64,000 bases of DNA from Fasciolopsis buskii (Eukaryota; Platyhelminthes; Trematoda; Plagiorchiida; Fasciolidae), in NCBI GenBank assembly GCA_008360955.1, contig LUCM01002360.1, forward strand, positions 164,957 through 228,956. Direction: 5' to 3'. Shown one piece after another: positions 28,301 to 41,582 of the stretch. The first letter of the stretch is position 1; each line of letters starts with the position of its first letter. Under the pieces are notes generated by a model. It saw only the letters and a program-made list of their open reading frames with translations, was not told the origin of the DNA and did no database searches. A program made the translations under genes and the position numbers.

Positions 28301-31300
28301 GTCGTCCTTATGGACACCTAATGAAGCCCCGTGGTCGTTGTGACATGCTTCTGCTATGCCCTGGCGTCAACGAAATGCCGGTGTCATCTTCACACTGAGG
28401 TATCTGAAAATTCACACTTTTCGGATCCAAAACAAGACGTACATGGATCTGAAATGATACAAAGTCATCCGGGTCATCCTGACGACAATGTGCTTTATAT
28501 ACTTCACAAATGGTGGCCTCCGAAGCCACTTGTGATGTCCATTGTCAATGCCTGGGTTACTTCCTTTCGAGCGTACTTGGAGACCACGAGGAGACTTTCA
28601 TCGGTAATGGTTGTGCTTTAGTACTTCCTTTCAGTCCATATCCTCAAGCTGATTGTCATATACACGAGGGAGCTTGACTCATTTAAATCGTTTGCATATT
28701 TTCGATCGTTTTGGTCGCATTCGTTATGTGACTTGTCGAGTTTCCCTCAGGGCCATATGGAGATGCGTTCAGCTTAATTAACTTATTCCACGTTGTCTTA
28801 CTGGTTGTCACTCGGCACCTGCCACGATTGTGCGTTGGTGTTGAGCTATCGTGTGCTGGATAAGTGAGAACACCAGTTACCAAGTTTTCGACTGGTGGTT
28901 CAGTTTTGTACTACTGCTGAAAAAGGACGATTTAACCACGTAACAGAAAGACGTCGTCACAGTTTAGAAGCGGCTATTTTAAAAGAGAAGAATATTTGAG
29001 AGGCTATTAGAATGTACAAATTAGACATATCCTTGTCTCTCCCTTCCGAACTGCCGGAGATACAGAGAATAAATGTGCGAAATTAAATCTAACGGTATTA
29101 GATTACATGCGATCTCGGGGGCATGGTCGGTCTGTCGAAAGTTTCAAATGAAAAGATAAGTTACTTGTGGAAGTTGCTGAATCAAACCGCTTACTTCCAA
29201 CAAGCGAGCGCACGTCCTTATCCGAAACAAATCGGTATAAGAACCCTGATGACACAAGATCTGTTCCACGCCCCTCTGGATTCCTGATTGGAATTCGAAT
29301 AAAAGTATATTAGACTACTTCGTAGCAGATCCACGGAGTTTGAAAAATGCCCTTACAAAACTTGGGATCAAAATACCGGCGACATTTGTCGACCGAGTGA
29401 CAGGCGGCGTGTCCGAAAGAGTGGCGGTTGTCATTGGGATCATTTTTGGCAACGCGATATATGGCTTTATTCTCCCAATGATTTTCTCACTATGCACAAT
29501 TATTCCTGTTTCCTTTCGCCACGCTTCTCGTAGTTATCACACGGGTGGGTACAAATGCCGTTAACGCAGAAGTCATGCACTTTTTGATGGAGGAGGAAGA
29601 AAAGGAGAACATTTGTTAACGCTACTTTTATCTTTGAAGATTTTTTCGCACAGTCTCGGCGGGGTGTGAACATATTTTCCTCTCTTTTACTACACTTGAG
29701 ATGAAAAAGGAATCCATAGGAAAACCAGTTAATTTAATGTTCTCCCTTCGATTTTCAACTGACTTGTATCGAGTAAAGCCGAGTTGACATGAGGATGGAC
29801 CAGGCAAGTTTGAAATACATCACGGTAGTGTGACGTGCGTACAAACATTACACTCGACTGCATTCACAATTAACCTCACGGTGAGTGAGTCACATCGATG
29901 TTCCAACTGTGCTGACTCGTGGTGCTTTCTTTCCAAAGGAGATACACATGCCAAGTGTCTCCATTCTATCAGTAGTCGCTGAGTCAAATAAATGAATGCA
30001 TGTTCATTATCGAAGTATTTATCGGTGTCCAGTAAATCCAGCTTATTTTAACCGGATCTCCGAGCTACTGTTCACAAACAACTAGCTTCCGTCTTCTTAA
30101 AACATCCATGCCAAGTTTCGACTTTAATTACTCCAGCTTGCCGTTGTTGATCATGATTCCTTAGTGTAAAATGCTAATAATTCCTTCATTGAAGAGAAAG
30201 CAATGTACACCTGTGTATTACCCATTTCTTTTAAGGAAAGTGTTGTACTGTATTGAATTGCACTGTATTGTACAATATTGTATTGCATAGTGCTGTATGA
30301 TATTCTGTTGTATCATATTGCATTGTACTACGTGATGTTGTATTGCATTGTATAATGTTATACTTCACAGTATTGTATTGTTTGTTTTGCACATTACATT
30401 ATAGTATAGTATGGTATGGATTGTAATGTATTATATTGTATTGTATTCTATTGCAGTGTATTTTTGTATCCTATTTGCATCGTATTGTAATGGTCTTTTG
30501 CATACACAGGTGTCCGCATTTCAGTCAAAATGGACGCATTCGTCACCTTATCAAAATACAAAGTGAAAAGAGACTAGGCGAAGAATAAAAAATTCAAAAG
30601 AACCAGAAATTAAAACCAAATTTGATTGTAAAACTTGCCTCGAGAAAGACTACCCAAGGCAATCGAAACGCCGGCGAATTACATTTAGCAACAACGCCGT
30701 TTTATTACCATTATATCATTTACCGTTACCAGATAGTGTGTAGATAGCCTCGACCTGCTTCCGATTGGTGAGAATTCAGGCCAAGTAGAGAACAGCTCAG
30801 TTCCTGCAGACATTTATGCCGGAGGGTATAGAGTAGAAGATGAAACGTGTCCTGGCATGGGGACGGCATTTAGACAGATCGTTGTTTAGGGGACGAGACG
30901 GATCCAAAAGGATTTTTGTGCGACTTTTTTGCACGTCTATAGGTCTGTATCACACATTTTGATGAACAATTCTTTCAATGGCGAGTAAGTTACACCACCG
31001 ATAATTTACAAACTATGGTAACGGGTTCTGACGTATTTCTCTAATAAACCAACAGAAATGACAGGGAACAATAAAGTAGAGCGAGGAAAAACATTGGAAA
31101 ACAAATGGGGCGGTAGTGTTTTGTTTAAGCCGGGAATATCTCAGTCTTGTTATGTGGAAAGGTAGTCGATGCGAACAATATGCCGCTATAAGTCACCCGC
31201 TCTGCTTTGCGCTTTCGGGGGTCGCCAAATGTGTCATTTCGCTACACTCCTCACTCACGTTGTAAATGTGAACAATTGAGAAATAATTCGGAGGATCGAA

Positions 31301-34300
31301 CCTACTCGACGGTCATGCTGTTTGGAGCATCATGCGCGTGACAGGTTAAACCCACTTTCTCAGCGCCCATCGATTGGGCAGCCCACTCTTAAATGTGGAG
31401 ACAATTTGACTCACATTGACTGACACATCGATTCACCTACTTCCTTCTGGTCTTTGAATCATCCTTAAAGTATGAGTGCCTCATCTCACTAAGTTCTATC
31501 TACTGCGGAATTTGTGTTTTCGTCCGACTGCTTAATGCGTGCGGGTGCCTATTCGGAAGGGTGAAGTTCACGACGAATAGAGCGCACCAACTGAAACAAA
31601 AAGCCGATGGGATCGACCTTTCGGACAATATTCCAAATGTTTCTACTCGATTTGCAAGATATTTCCGGATAAAATAAAATGTTTTGTAATTCTGAGCTTG
31701 GATCCATTTTCAAATGTAAGCAAATAATTGAGGATGGTTATTCCCGAACGTTTCCTGCTAAATCAGATCAGTTCAAACTGGTTAACGTGGATGCACACGT
31801 CGAACTGCCCACACCGTGGCTTCCATCCGAACCACTCATACGAACCTGCTATCCTTCGTTGACCTCGCGGAGTACACAGTTTGTACTCCCTTCAAACCCG
31901 GAGTTGTGTATCCATGTCAATTGGGAGACCACTGGACCCGTGCAAGGTTTGTTCGGATTCGCGTTGCAAGTTTTTGTAAGCCCATCCGAACGATCGGACA
32001 CCGTTGGCAATCCAACTCAGACAGAAAGCCCTCGGTCCTCGGAAAAATCGGAACGTTGTATTGGATTGTTTTGGATTCAGTGTGAGGATTGTTTGCATCC
32101 ACACTCAGAGGTTTGTTTTATATTAGTCTTGTTCGTCCCGTCTTTTGTATGCCGATTATTTTCGCATTTAATCAGGAAACTAGAACTCTCTCATCTACGT
32201 GGTTGATTTTTGCTCGGTTCAATCGATTTATTAATAGGATAATAATTTAGATGATAATCAACACGTTGGTGTAATCTATTCATGGAATTTGTCGGGAAGA
32301 AGGTTAACTGCCCATCACATGATCATAAAATAAACATTTCCCTATCATCCTCAGTCCCCGGTCAACGCGAATTTTAGTGAATCTAATAGGAGATCGGTCC
32401 AGAGACAGTTGCGATTATTGTGCGAGGTTAGTTGTCAACTGAAGGATATTCTTTTCTCTTTTACCGAACGAAGACAGTCAGAGGAATTCCAACATTTTAA
32501 CGGTATTTGAAGCATGCGGTAGGTTATACAGCATTGACTTCTCGAGAAAAATAGTTCAGATTGAATGCGCTCCGGCTTGCGAGTATCATTATTACCGAAA
32601 TTCTACCTTCATGTTTTGTATACAAATTCGTCACGGCAATCCGGTATTCTTAGGGTCCGGCAATCTACAATATGTTCAAAATATATTGACACAACCAGTA
32701 TTGCTTGTCGAGTAGGTAGATGGAGGTGGTCAGCGTGTTTGGAATAGGACACAGTTAGTCTCATGATGTTCGCGTTGTTTACGGCAACAAGTTAACTTTC
32801 TCCAGGTCCACGATCTCCGTCCTTCTTCATCTGAAAGCGGCGTTCGACTCAATCGATCGTGCATCTCACTGGTAATGGTTCTTACTGAACGGTGTGCCAG
32901 TGAAGTTTGCTTCTCTTCTCCATTCATTGTAGACGAACAGCTGAATTTGAATTCGTGCTTACGGATGGTCTTTCACCCGAATTTAGCCGACTGTGTTAGT
33001 GCATTCAGAATCTTTCCTCTTCAACTTACATTGCATCTGACATTTCAATGTTTCTCGTTCATTTCCCTCTTGAGCAGATGATGCTGTGAGGTAATAACCA
33101 AACTAGAGTTCTGTGATGTCAAGTTGTTAGTCGTGAAGCCTAGAAATGGGGGAATAAAACTGCTTACGCTAATTTAAAAGATAGTTAATGAAGTTCCCAA
33201 ATCCAAATGTGCAAAAACACATTTTTGAACACAACATGGGAAAAACCTAATTGCAACTGTATTTCCCCCAACACCATTTACCCGTACTTGTACTCTGACT
33301 AGCAAACTGGCACAGACATTAAGAAGCGATACGAGTTACACGAGTCTCATGATTTCGATGGTGCAGTGGGAGAAGAGGATTTAAATTGACGAATATGACC
33401 AAGGGAGATGAATTAATTTCAGCAGACTCTGACCGGAAAACGTGATATTTCGGTCGTGAACGTTCCGTCGCCGAGAGGGTTGATACCATCAATGCGTAGT
33501 AGATGTTGTTTATGAATTAAGCAATTATTTTTTCTTACCTTAGCAAGATGTTCAAAAGGAAATCAGTGACGTTTCCGATCAAGGACCGAAAGTTGTTACT
33601 GTTGGATAAAAGCTTATGATTTGTATCTGTTTTGGGGGAATCACCGTTGAAGTGCAAAATTCAGTTTCTCGTAACTGGCACTAGTTAAGTGGTCAACATG
33701 CTGAAATTTCAATGGGAATCTTGCAAGTGCAAAGCCATTGCTCTAATTACCACTTTCAACTCTTTCGATAAGTAGCTAAGCGTACCTGAAGAGCACCAAT
33801 GACCACGGAGCCAGTCATATCCTCCCGGGGCCATTTTTGTCGACGGTGAGCAAATGGATCTGCCACCACCCCAAACGTCGGAGGTTTGGATGCCGAATGT
33901 CCCGGCGGTTCGCTGTTGGTCGCATGGTTACCACGCTTGACTGGTTGAGATACATATATTTATCCTTCTGATATCCTTCTGATATTCGATGTTATAGTCG
34001 CCCATTTTGTACCGATAGAAATTGCCCAACTATCTGGTTCGAGAAACATCTGCTAGGACCATTTCACCTGAAATAAGGCGATCAATTATTCAACCACTTT
34101 TATTCGCTTTTACGGAATGTGTTTTGGATTTGTCGAGGACGAGTAACGTTAACTTTGATCGATTCTCCGTAGTTCCTTCAAATCTACTGAGCTTCTATTT
34201 GGGGACATTCCGCAGAGAAGCGAATTATCTCGTGCTCAGATAGTAACTACTTATCGAGACAGTTCATTTTTTTAATAATATGCTTTCATCGAACTCAGAC

Positions 34301-37300
34301 ATAGCATATTTACATCACAGATTACACTGTCTGAATTTACCCTTATCATTTATTCTCTGTGGTTGTCTACTATTCATCTTAGGCCAACGTCCACAACACA
34401 GTATTTCAACAGTTGGGTGGTTTGTTGAATGAATGCTCCGATACTGAGCCCACGACTTTTCGATCGTCCGCTCGTGACAATGATGAAATCACGTTGCAAC
34501 GCAACCGAATGAGGTCTGCTCTGACCAAACACGGTCTGCACAGTTTTCGAGCAAATCAGACCAATTTACGATTTGTCGGTAGTCTTTACGGGCTGAAGGG
34601 GTCCGAAGATCCAAATCCCACTTTTCGTCGTGTGATTCGTAACGTTGCAGATGGACTACAAAAGGAACGACGTGGACTGATTCGAATGTATGTCGCGAAC
34701 ACTGCCACATTGACCCAAATGTCAGAGATTCCGTGGCATTACCGACGTGAGTTTTGATCGTTGTATCGCTTATTACTATAAGAATTAACGACCAACCGCT
34801 AACGGGTTCAGCGATCGCATTGGTCCATTTGTACTGGCTCTATTATACTCATTCGTTTTGATGTGGTCTAGCGGCCAAATGAATTAGCACTAGAACCAGA
34901 TCACGCAGCAGTGTGAGGTTAATGGTTTTAGGTAGTACACGAAATCTATCCGTATGTTTTCCGGATTCTCTGATATTGAAAGAACCCGTGGTCTCCGTGT
35001 AGTCTGGTAATTCTCCTAAATACTCGGTTCTATTTTGGCGTCGCACGAATTTATCAAAACATCCATGAGCTGTAAAAGGCTGATGAGCCAAATATATTCC
35101 CTGTCTTGCTCACTTTCGTTATGTTGGGATTGTTCTGAGGTTGATTTCGGTTGATTTCAGAGCTTCTGAGTTAACTGACAGTTAACTGACGATCCCATTC
35201 AAATTGACCTTTAGAAAGGTGCGAACAATCGTTTCCCACGGTTTAAATGTCCTCTTTTCATAAACTTTCTCGTCGTTTGCTCATTGGGCTCGCAGAATTT
35301 GATTAAATTTAATTAATTAATTAATTATTTTACATTCACCTTTTCTGTTGTTTGCTCTCCTTCCTCCTAATTCTTTTATTCCCTTTGTCTGTTTCACACC
35401 GCCTGCTTACAGCTGGTCTACCCGAGGTTTCTGGTCTGACCTCGACGAGGCTGGCATTAATTGTGATCGGCTTGATACTCCTGGTGCTCATCTCTTTGAT
35501 TCTGGCTTTTCTGTTCGTGCTCAAAGCAAAGAGACGTAAGCGGGCTAGAAACTCAACTTTGACGCAACACGATTTAGAGTGAGTGCAAACCGAAGCAGTT
35601 TAAGCATCGTTTTCTCAGTTTGCTTTTTCCTCCACACGTCTCATTTTTTATTGACTAGTCGATGCACACTGGGTCACGTTAATGAAACTGCTATGGTACC
35701 AGAATGTCGAGTTGATCAATCTATGCCAATAAATTTACCTGCGATAATCAAAACACTGTCTAAACTGTAATCGGCGGCAGCACCTGTGGACTTTATAACA
35801 TTTCCGTTTAGGGATCTGGTAGCTTCCTCCCTCATAATCGACATGTTGTTACGTTGCATTTTCCTTTTCTTATTATTTGTTAGTAATTGCAGATTGTTTT
35901 TATGTAATTATTCGCCAGGAGATGTTAGCGCCCAACTCACCACTAAGAAATCATGGGTGCACTGTACGGCTGTTCCATGCCTGTCGGTAATCATCAGCGG
36001 TGCATATCCACGGCGCCCGAAAGAGACTGATACCGCGACATGTCTCCCGCGTCGTGTCTTTGGACGATCGAGCTCAAAAAATGAAAATTTCCACAATTGT
36101 ACATGTGTGCTGCTTCGACGTTAAGTCCTTTCAAGCCCTTGATATGATCACCAAGACGACCACCCGTAAATTTCCAATACCAAGCTTACGCATAAAGTAA
36201 ATGGTTCAGCAGGCACTGAATTTGAATGTGCTAAGGAGATTGGGAAATGTTTTACACACACACACACACACACACCGATTTTCTCGTTGTTTGTCATTCT
36301 CCTGAAGAAGTATCGATCGAAAGGTGGATAGACATGGTGTTGCGTATGCTTGCCCATCGTCTACATTTTCGTGCTCTTTTTGCACGTGCACGGGCATGAC
36401 TAGAAGGAGCGACGTGGCGGTTAGACTATGAATTGGCGTAGAAATGTGACGAAATTAGTTTCGGTTTTGGCCTCGGTTGGTCCTTCCTGGTTGGGGCTCA
36501 AGAGATGGGGATTGTTGCCGGTCGGAGACGCTGACACATATGGCTCAAGATCAACGTCAGTATCTGGAGTGCTGTGTGGCATTTCTGTCGAACTCATCTG
36601 CCTTAGAAATAACCCGTAATCTAAAATCGCAACATGCGTTCGGTGAAAATACAAGCAAACAGTTGATTTGTTATGATTCCTTATTTCTCCTCCTATTACC
36701 CTAACTTCTGTGAAGTTCCATTTACATGTTGTTTCACTGGCACCATACTTGTTTTCAAACGGCAGATATATATATATATATATTGATGGGTGAAAATACC
36801 GGCAGCTCAGGTTGCATATTTTAGAGTTGACAAGGCGTACACTGAGTAAGTACGTTTTTCGTGACGTTTCGATCCAAACTAGGGCTCGTTGTCAAACGTG
36901 AATGGGTGATTGAATGGGATCGCTGTTTCCGTTCGTTTTTGTGCACTGTCCGTCTGTTTGTCTCTTTATTCTGCATCGGTGGTCTTGTTAAGATGACGTA
37001 ATGTTTGTCAACCTTCACATGCCGATTGAACGAGTTAGTATATGTATTATAATATATATACATATATATTACCCTCGTGCCATGGTGAGAAGATACGAAA
37101 ACCTCAATTAGGTATTCGTGTGATTAGATGTCGCATTCGGTGGTATACTTACATTCAAAATCTTTCCTTATTCTTACATTTTCCTAATATTACCACGGGT
37201 CTTTTAATCTTCTATTCTTCCATTTACTTCTGAGAATTCGGTGATGCGAGGTGACAACCAAGGTCAAAAAATGTCACCGCGTGGTTAGCGATTGTCAAAA

Positions 37301-40300
37301 GTGCAACTAAAATCGACACGAACGATAACAATTGTTTTATTTGAGCCAGGTCAATATGTGACATCCGGAATGGTTCCTGGGGCTCAGAGCAATACGACTG
37401 CATGGAATTTCAGTTTTCAATCTTCTATTGTGAGGGCAGTGATAGGTATCCGCGCAAGGCCAGTCACGCCATATTCCATCGGTTCAGCTAGATTTTATCG
37501 CCTCGGCAGTGATCTTTCAAAGCAGGATCTAATTTCCGCTTGAGGACGCCCTAATTATTGCCCTCTTCATTTACACCTCTTCGTTTCAGAGGTTGGGCAC
37601 TCTCATCGATTGAGGAAACATCTAGAGTAAATCACTGGGATGCATCTTCTTTAATGTCGACTCACGTCCACAGATGCGGTGTCATGTAATAATGGGAAGT
37701 CTGACTGCAGTTTTGGGGCCCAGATTACCCGGAACGATATGTCAAGTATGTATCAAATCTCCACACGTGTCTGTAGTTGAGGCAACCGTCGTAGCGGACT
37801 TCATGTGAACCATCAACGAGACGGGTAGCTGCTGTTGAAATGTCTCCGGCTAAGGCTCTTCTGCGACCTTACAGGGATAGGCGGCAAGACCATCTTATTC
37901 CATTCAAGGCCCACATAGAACGTACATAAGAATCTAAAGGGATCTAAGGAGAGCTGCTCAAAAGAACTCCGGTTAGCTCGGTTGTCCTTCATCTTAGCGC
38001 ACAGGCTTTATCATTGTGTTCCATTCTTCAGCGTTTGCCACAAATATACCAAGGCCATTCTCCTCATATTTATGGCTTACAAGAGGATACATTCCAATGG
38101 ATAGCCAGTCACGCTTTTCGATTAATTATCCGATTGATCGATTCTCATACGACCGCATGTGCCGACGTTTGTCTGCAGCCCCTATGACTGAGACCTGTTT
38201 GTGAGTGCGTCCAGATGCTGTTGCAACATCAGGTGATCTTCGCCAGACTGCGTAACTCGCCGAATACCCAAGTCCTTTGAATATTAAGAATTCAGTAACT
38301 TTAACCTCGACGACAGGTCGTCTGTGTAGATTAGTAGCACTATTGCTCCCAACTCGGTTACAGTGCCCCATTGGTGACTGGGCACCACGTGGACAAAGAC
38401 TACGAAACTCTCACAGAGATCCTTCCTTTCAGAAAGTCCCCAGTACAGTAGGGCGTGGACCCATTGATGGCAGGGGTCCGGAATTGCAGCAACAGTCCAT
38501 TATGTCGGAGTTTTTCAAACACTTTTAAGTCTACAAAGATAAAATTCCTAATTTCGTCTTCATTCCTTCTATTGGCTCAACGTTCACGAACAACCGTCAG
38601 GTTAGTAACACAGGACCTGTTTTTGCAAAGATCTTGTTGCTGTGCTCACAAAAACTAATGGTTCTTGATATGACGACATTTTGAGAGGCAATTAAACGTC
38701 CCATGGCCCTGAGAACAACCGAGGTGAGGCAGATCGCGGAGTAATTTGATCCACAGGACTGCATTCCGTCTTTTTATGGGGCTACCACAACCCCTTTTTC
38801 TCACTCTCGGTGCAATCTGCCCAAAGAAACCGACAAGTTGAACAGTCATTTCCATTATGGTGGTGCTAGCTGCTAACTCGATCCCCTCAACGTCACCAGG
38901 TGTATACCGTTGGATTCAGGCAGTGGACGAGTTTTGACCGCATACGAAGCTTGTGCGACCTGCGAATTCATAAGCTTTGCATGAACACGTGTAATCCACG
39001 ACGTTTTCAACCCCTAGATTTTTAGTTGCCTTGGTTGTGTACACCAAGCAGTAATGCTCAGCTTCCCCGTCGTCGATGGGGGCCAGTCCCCCATTGTCCA
39101 TTTGCGCCAGGATGCCAACCTTGACCGTGTAAGTAAAAACGAGTTTGGAGACTGTCACTGAGTCAGCCGCCTGTATTTCCTCAAGCTAAAATTGTTTGGA
39201 GAGCTTCAACTCCATACACTGGTTGTTTACCTTGCGTTAAACTTCGAGTCCATCCCCGCTGCTCTGGCGCTGTTTCCAAGCCCATTTTTGACGTCTGTGG
39301 TGGCATGTTAATTCTCAGTCAAACCAAGGAGCGCCTCTTGCTCGAGGACGTCGGCAGGTGAGCGATACGCACATATTAGTAAGATTAAGAATGTCGTCGC
39401 GCATTTTCTAGTATATCTCATCCATGTTGCTCTCATTTTGAGTGGAGAAAGCCTGAACACGGTAGCCGCCGCTGTTCGTGCCTTATGAGGGGCGGAGTTT
39501 GTCACAAATTTCGTCCCGGTTGTGGTTTTTTTTTGTAACGAGCCCCTTTGTGGTAGGTAAGTTCCTAGTATTACTCGGCCTCTGCATATTTTTGGGTACA
39601 GGTGTTCTATCAGATCGACGTCTGCACTCCTAGTTATGACCACTGGATTCAATAGTGAAACATGGTTACCTTGTAACCTTGTTGGGACTTAAAAGTGCTG
39701 ACATAAGGTAAACTTCTAAATCACGGACAGTAAAACTCGAGAAGAAGGAACTCCCTTCGGCCTGACAATGCTCAATACATTTTAGTAGTAGGAGATTGAA
39801 TGTATTCATGAAATAATTCACCATGTGATATCATCGCCCAACTCACCATAAAGAAACCATGGAAGCACTGTACAGCTGTTTCATCCTTGTTAGGAATCAT
39901 CAGCAGTGCATATCGACCGCGCCCGAACTGGGACGCGAACCCGAACAAGGACGAACGATTCTGAGTCGAACGCCTTAGCCATTACGCTACCGGACAGGCT
40001 CTGAACGGTTTGTTCAACTTCACCACATGATGTTGCACCTATCCGTCACTGATTTGCACGGTTACTGTCCGTTAGCTCACAGAGATCGACCCCTACTCAT
40101 AGATGACTTCTCTGCAGGTAGCCTAAGTACGACGAAGGCTTTGGATATGACCTACAGAGCTTGATTACTTGGTACATTTTAGTAGTAACCGTGCAAATCA
40201 GTGACGGATAGGTGCAACATCATGTGGTGAAGTTCAACAAACCGTTCAGAGCCTGTCCGATAGCGTAATGGCTAAGGCGTTCGACTCAGAATCGTTCGTC

Positions 40301-41542
40301 CTTGTTCGAGTTCGCGTCCCAGTTCGGGCGCGGTGGATATGCACTGCTGATGACTCCTAACAAGGATGAAATAGCTGTACAGTGCTTCCATGGTTTCTTT
40401 ATGGTGAGTTGGGTGGTGATATCACATGGTGAATTATTTCATGAATGCTCAATACCTCAACCACATGCAAAGCATGGCTGTCACCTAGAACCAAGCAACT
40501 AGCACCTTTTAATTGATGTGTCCGTTGCACTGTGAGAGTGGCCTTGCTGCGAGAACCCAGAATGATTCTAAAGAAGGCGAATGAGGCAAGTCGAAACGCT
40601 GTTTAACGGATATTTTTCGTATGATGTCACTTTCTCCCGGCATGGATCTTCTCAACTGTGGCCCGGAACAGTCAAATCGTGAATCGTTGTTCCCCTGGGA
40701 TGTAGATTGCGTAGATTCGGGGAATTCGCCACAACGACGTATTATTTTCTGATGGCGAGCTCTACCTTTAGGCGAGAGGAGGTCTTTAGCCATCCGTTTC
40801 CGTTCACCTCGTGACTAATTCCTGGTTTTTGAGTTGTTCCCAGGTTAAAATGGGAAGTTTCGGCAACACCTATCTCGTTTGTGATTTTGGCGGTAGGTGT
40901 TACCGGTGTTTTCTGTGGATGCGTCGTCTAGTTTTGCTGCGCGTAGGATCTCGATCCAGTGGAGATAAAAGTCGATGATTCCGTGTTGAAAAAATCATTT
41001 ACCGGGGTGGATTCGAAAATAAGCCGAGAGGTGTTCACCCCTCCATGCCTAAATCCCCGGCGGGTAGGTGGATATAACCATCACACATTATATCTGTTGC
41101 TCTCGGCGTGAGCTCCAACCAGCGGATTGTGCATGAGACGTTGATCCCGGAGATATTATGAAAGATAATATTTGTGTATTCCACAAGATATCTCGAGTAA
41201 ATCTACCGAAGGCAATCCCTTAGAGCAGGGCAAAAAGCATTCCTGTTGCACTGCAGCCATCTGGATATTCTAGAGCAATTTGCACGACTTTCTTGTCCTT
41301 TTCCCTGGACGGTTTGTTTTGTTTGTTTCTTTCATGCACTTTAGCTTAATCTGGATCCTTTTTTTTTCTTCCAGTGGCTCAGGTATAGACATCACATCGG
41401 CTTTTCGCTTGGAAACAAAACAACCGATTATACCCCCCAAGTTGGCCAAGTGAGTTCGATTTCAACGGAGACGAACCTTTGGTTGTTCAGACTTTTATGC
41501 TAAAGGTTCTCCATATTTTGGTAACGTTCGCTTTTCACAGAC

Positions 41543-41582
<40 letters not shown>

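Larger units (their letters stand above)
23776..31766 (+). other. Intron 4 (8.0 kb)
   Basis: Contains a SINE at 24.8 kb, a possible LINE 3' fragment at 25.0-25.3 kb, a hydrophobic open frame at 29.34-29.56 kb, a decayed pentanucleotide array at 30.2-30.5 kb and the second copy of the 100 bp hairpin repeat. I see nothing recognisable in 25.8-29.2 kb. Confidence 0.75.
35579..41374 (+). other. Intron 7 (5.8 kb)
   Basis: Contains SINE family B pieces, microsatellites, a repeat shared with 14.6 kb and the long inverted repeat at 39.8-40.45 kb. Minus-strand frames at 36.4-36.65, 38.65-39.16 and 39.31-39.65 kb look coding-like but show no motif I recognise and are probably parts of mobile elements. 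Confidence 0.75.

Noticed and set aside
34022..34243. Open frame before exon 6 as an additional exon
   Set aside because: An in-frame stop lies immediately upstream with no usable acceptor in that frame, and exons 5 and 6 join in phase 0.
36254..36275. CA and AT runs as CRISPR-like or regulatory arrays
   Set aside because: Simple microsatellites without spacers; the sequence is eukaryotic.
39308..39652. Minus-strand frame of 114 codons in intron 7 as a gene
   Set aside because: No recognisable domain and no splice context; more likely part of a decayed element.
40250..40330. A functional tRNA gene in the 40 kb repeat
   Set aside because: Only A-box- and B-box-like strings are present; no full cloverleaf, and it is part of a dispersed repeat.
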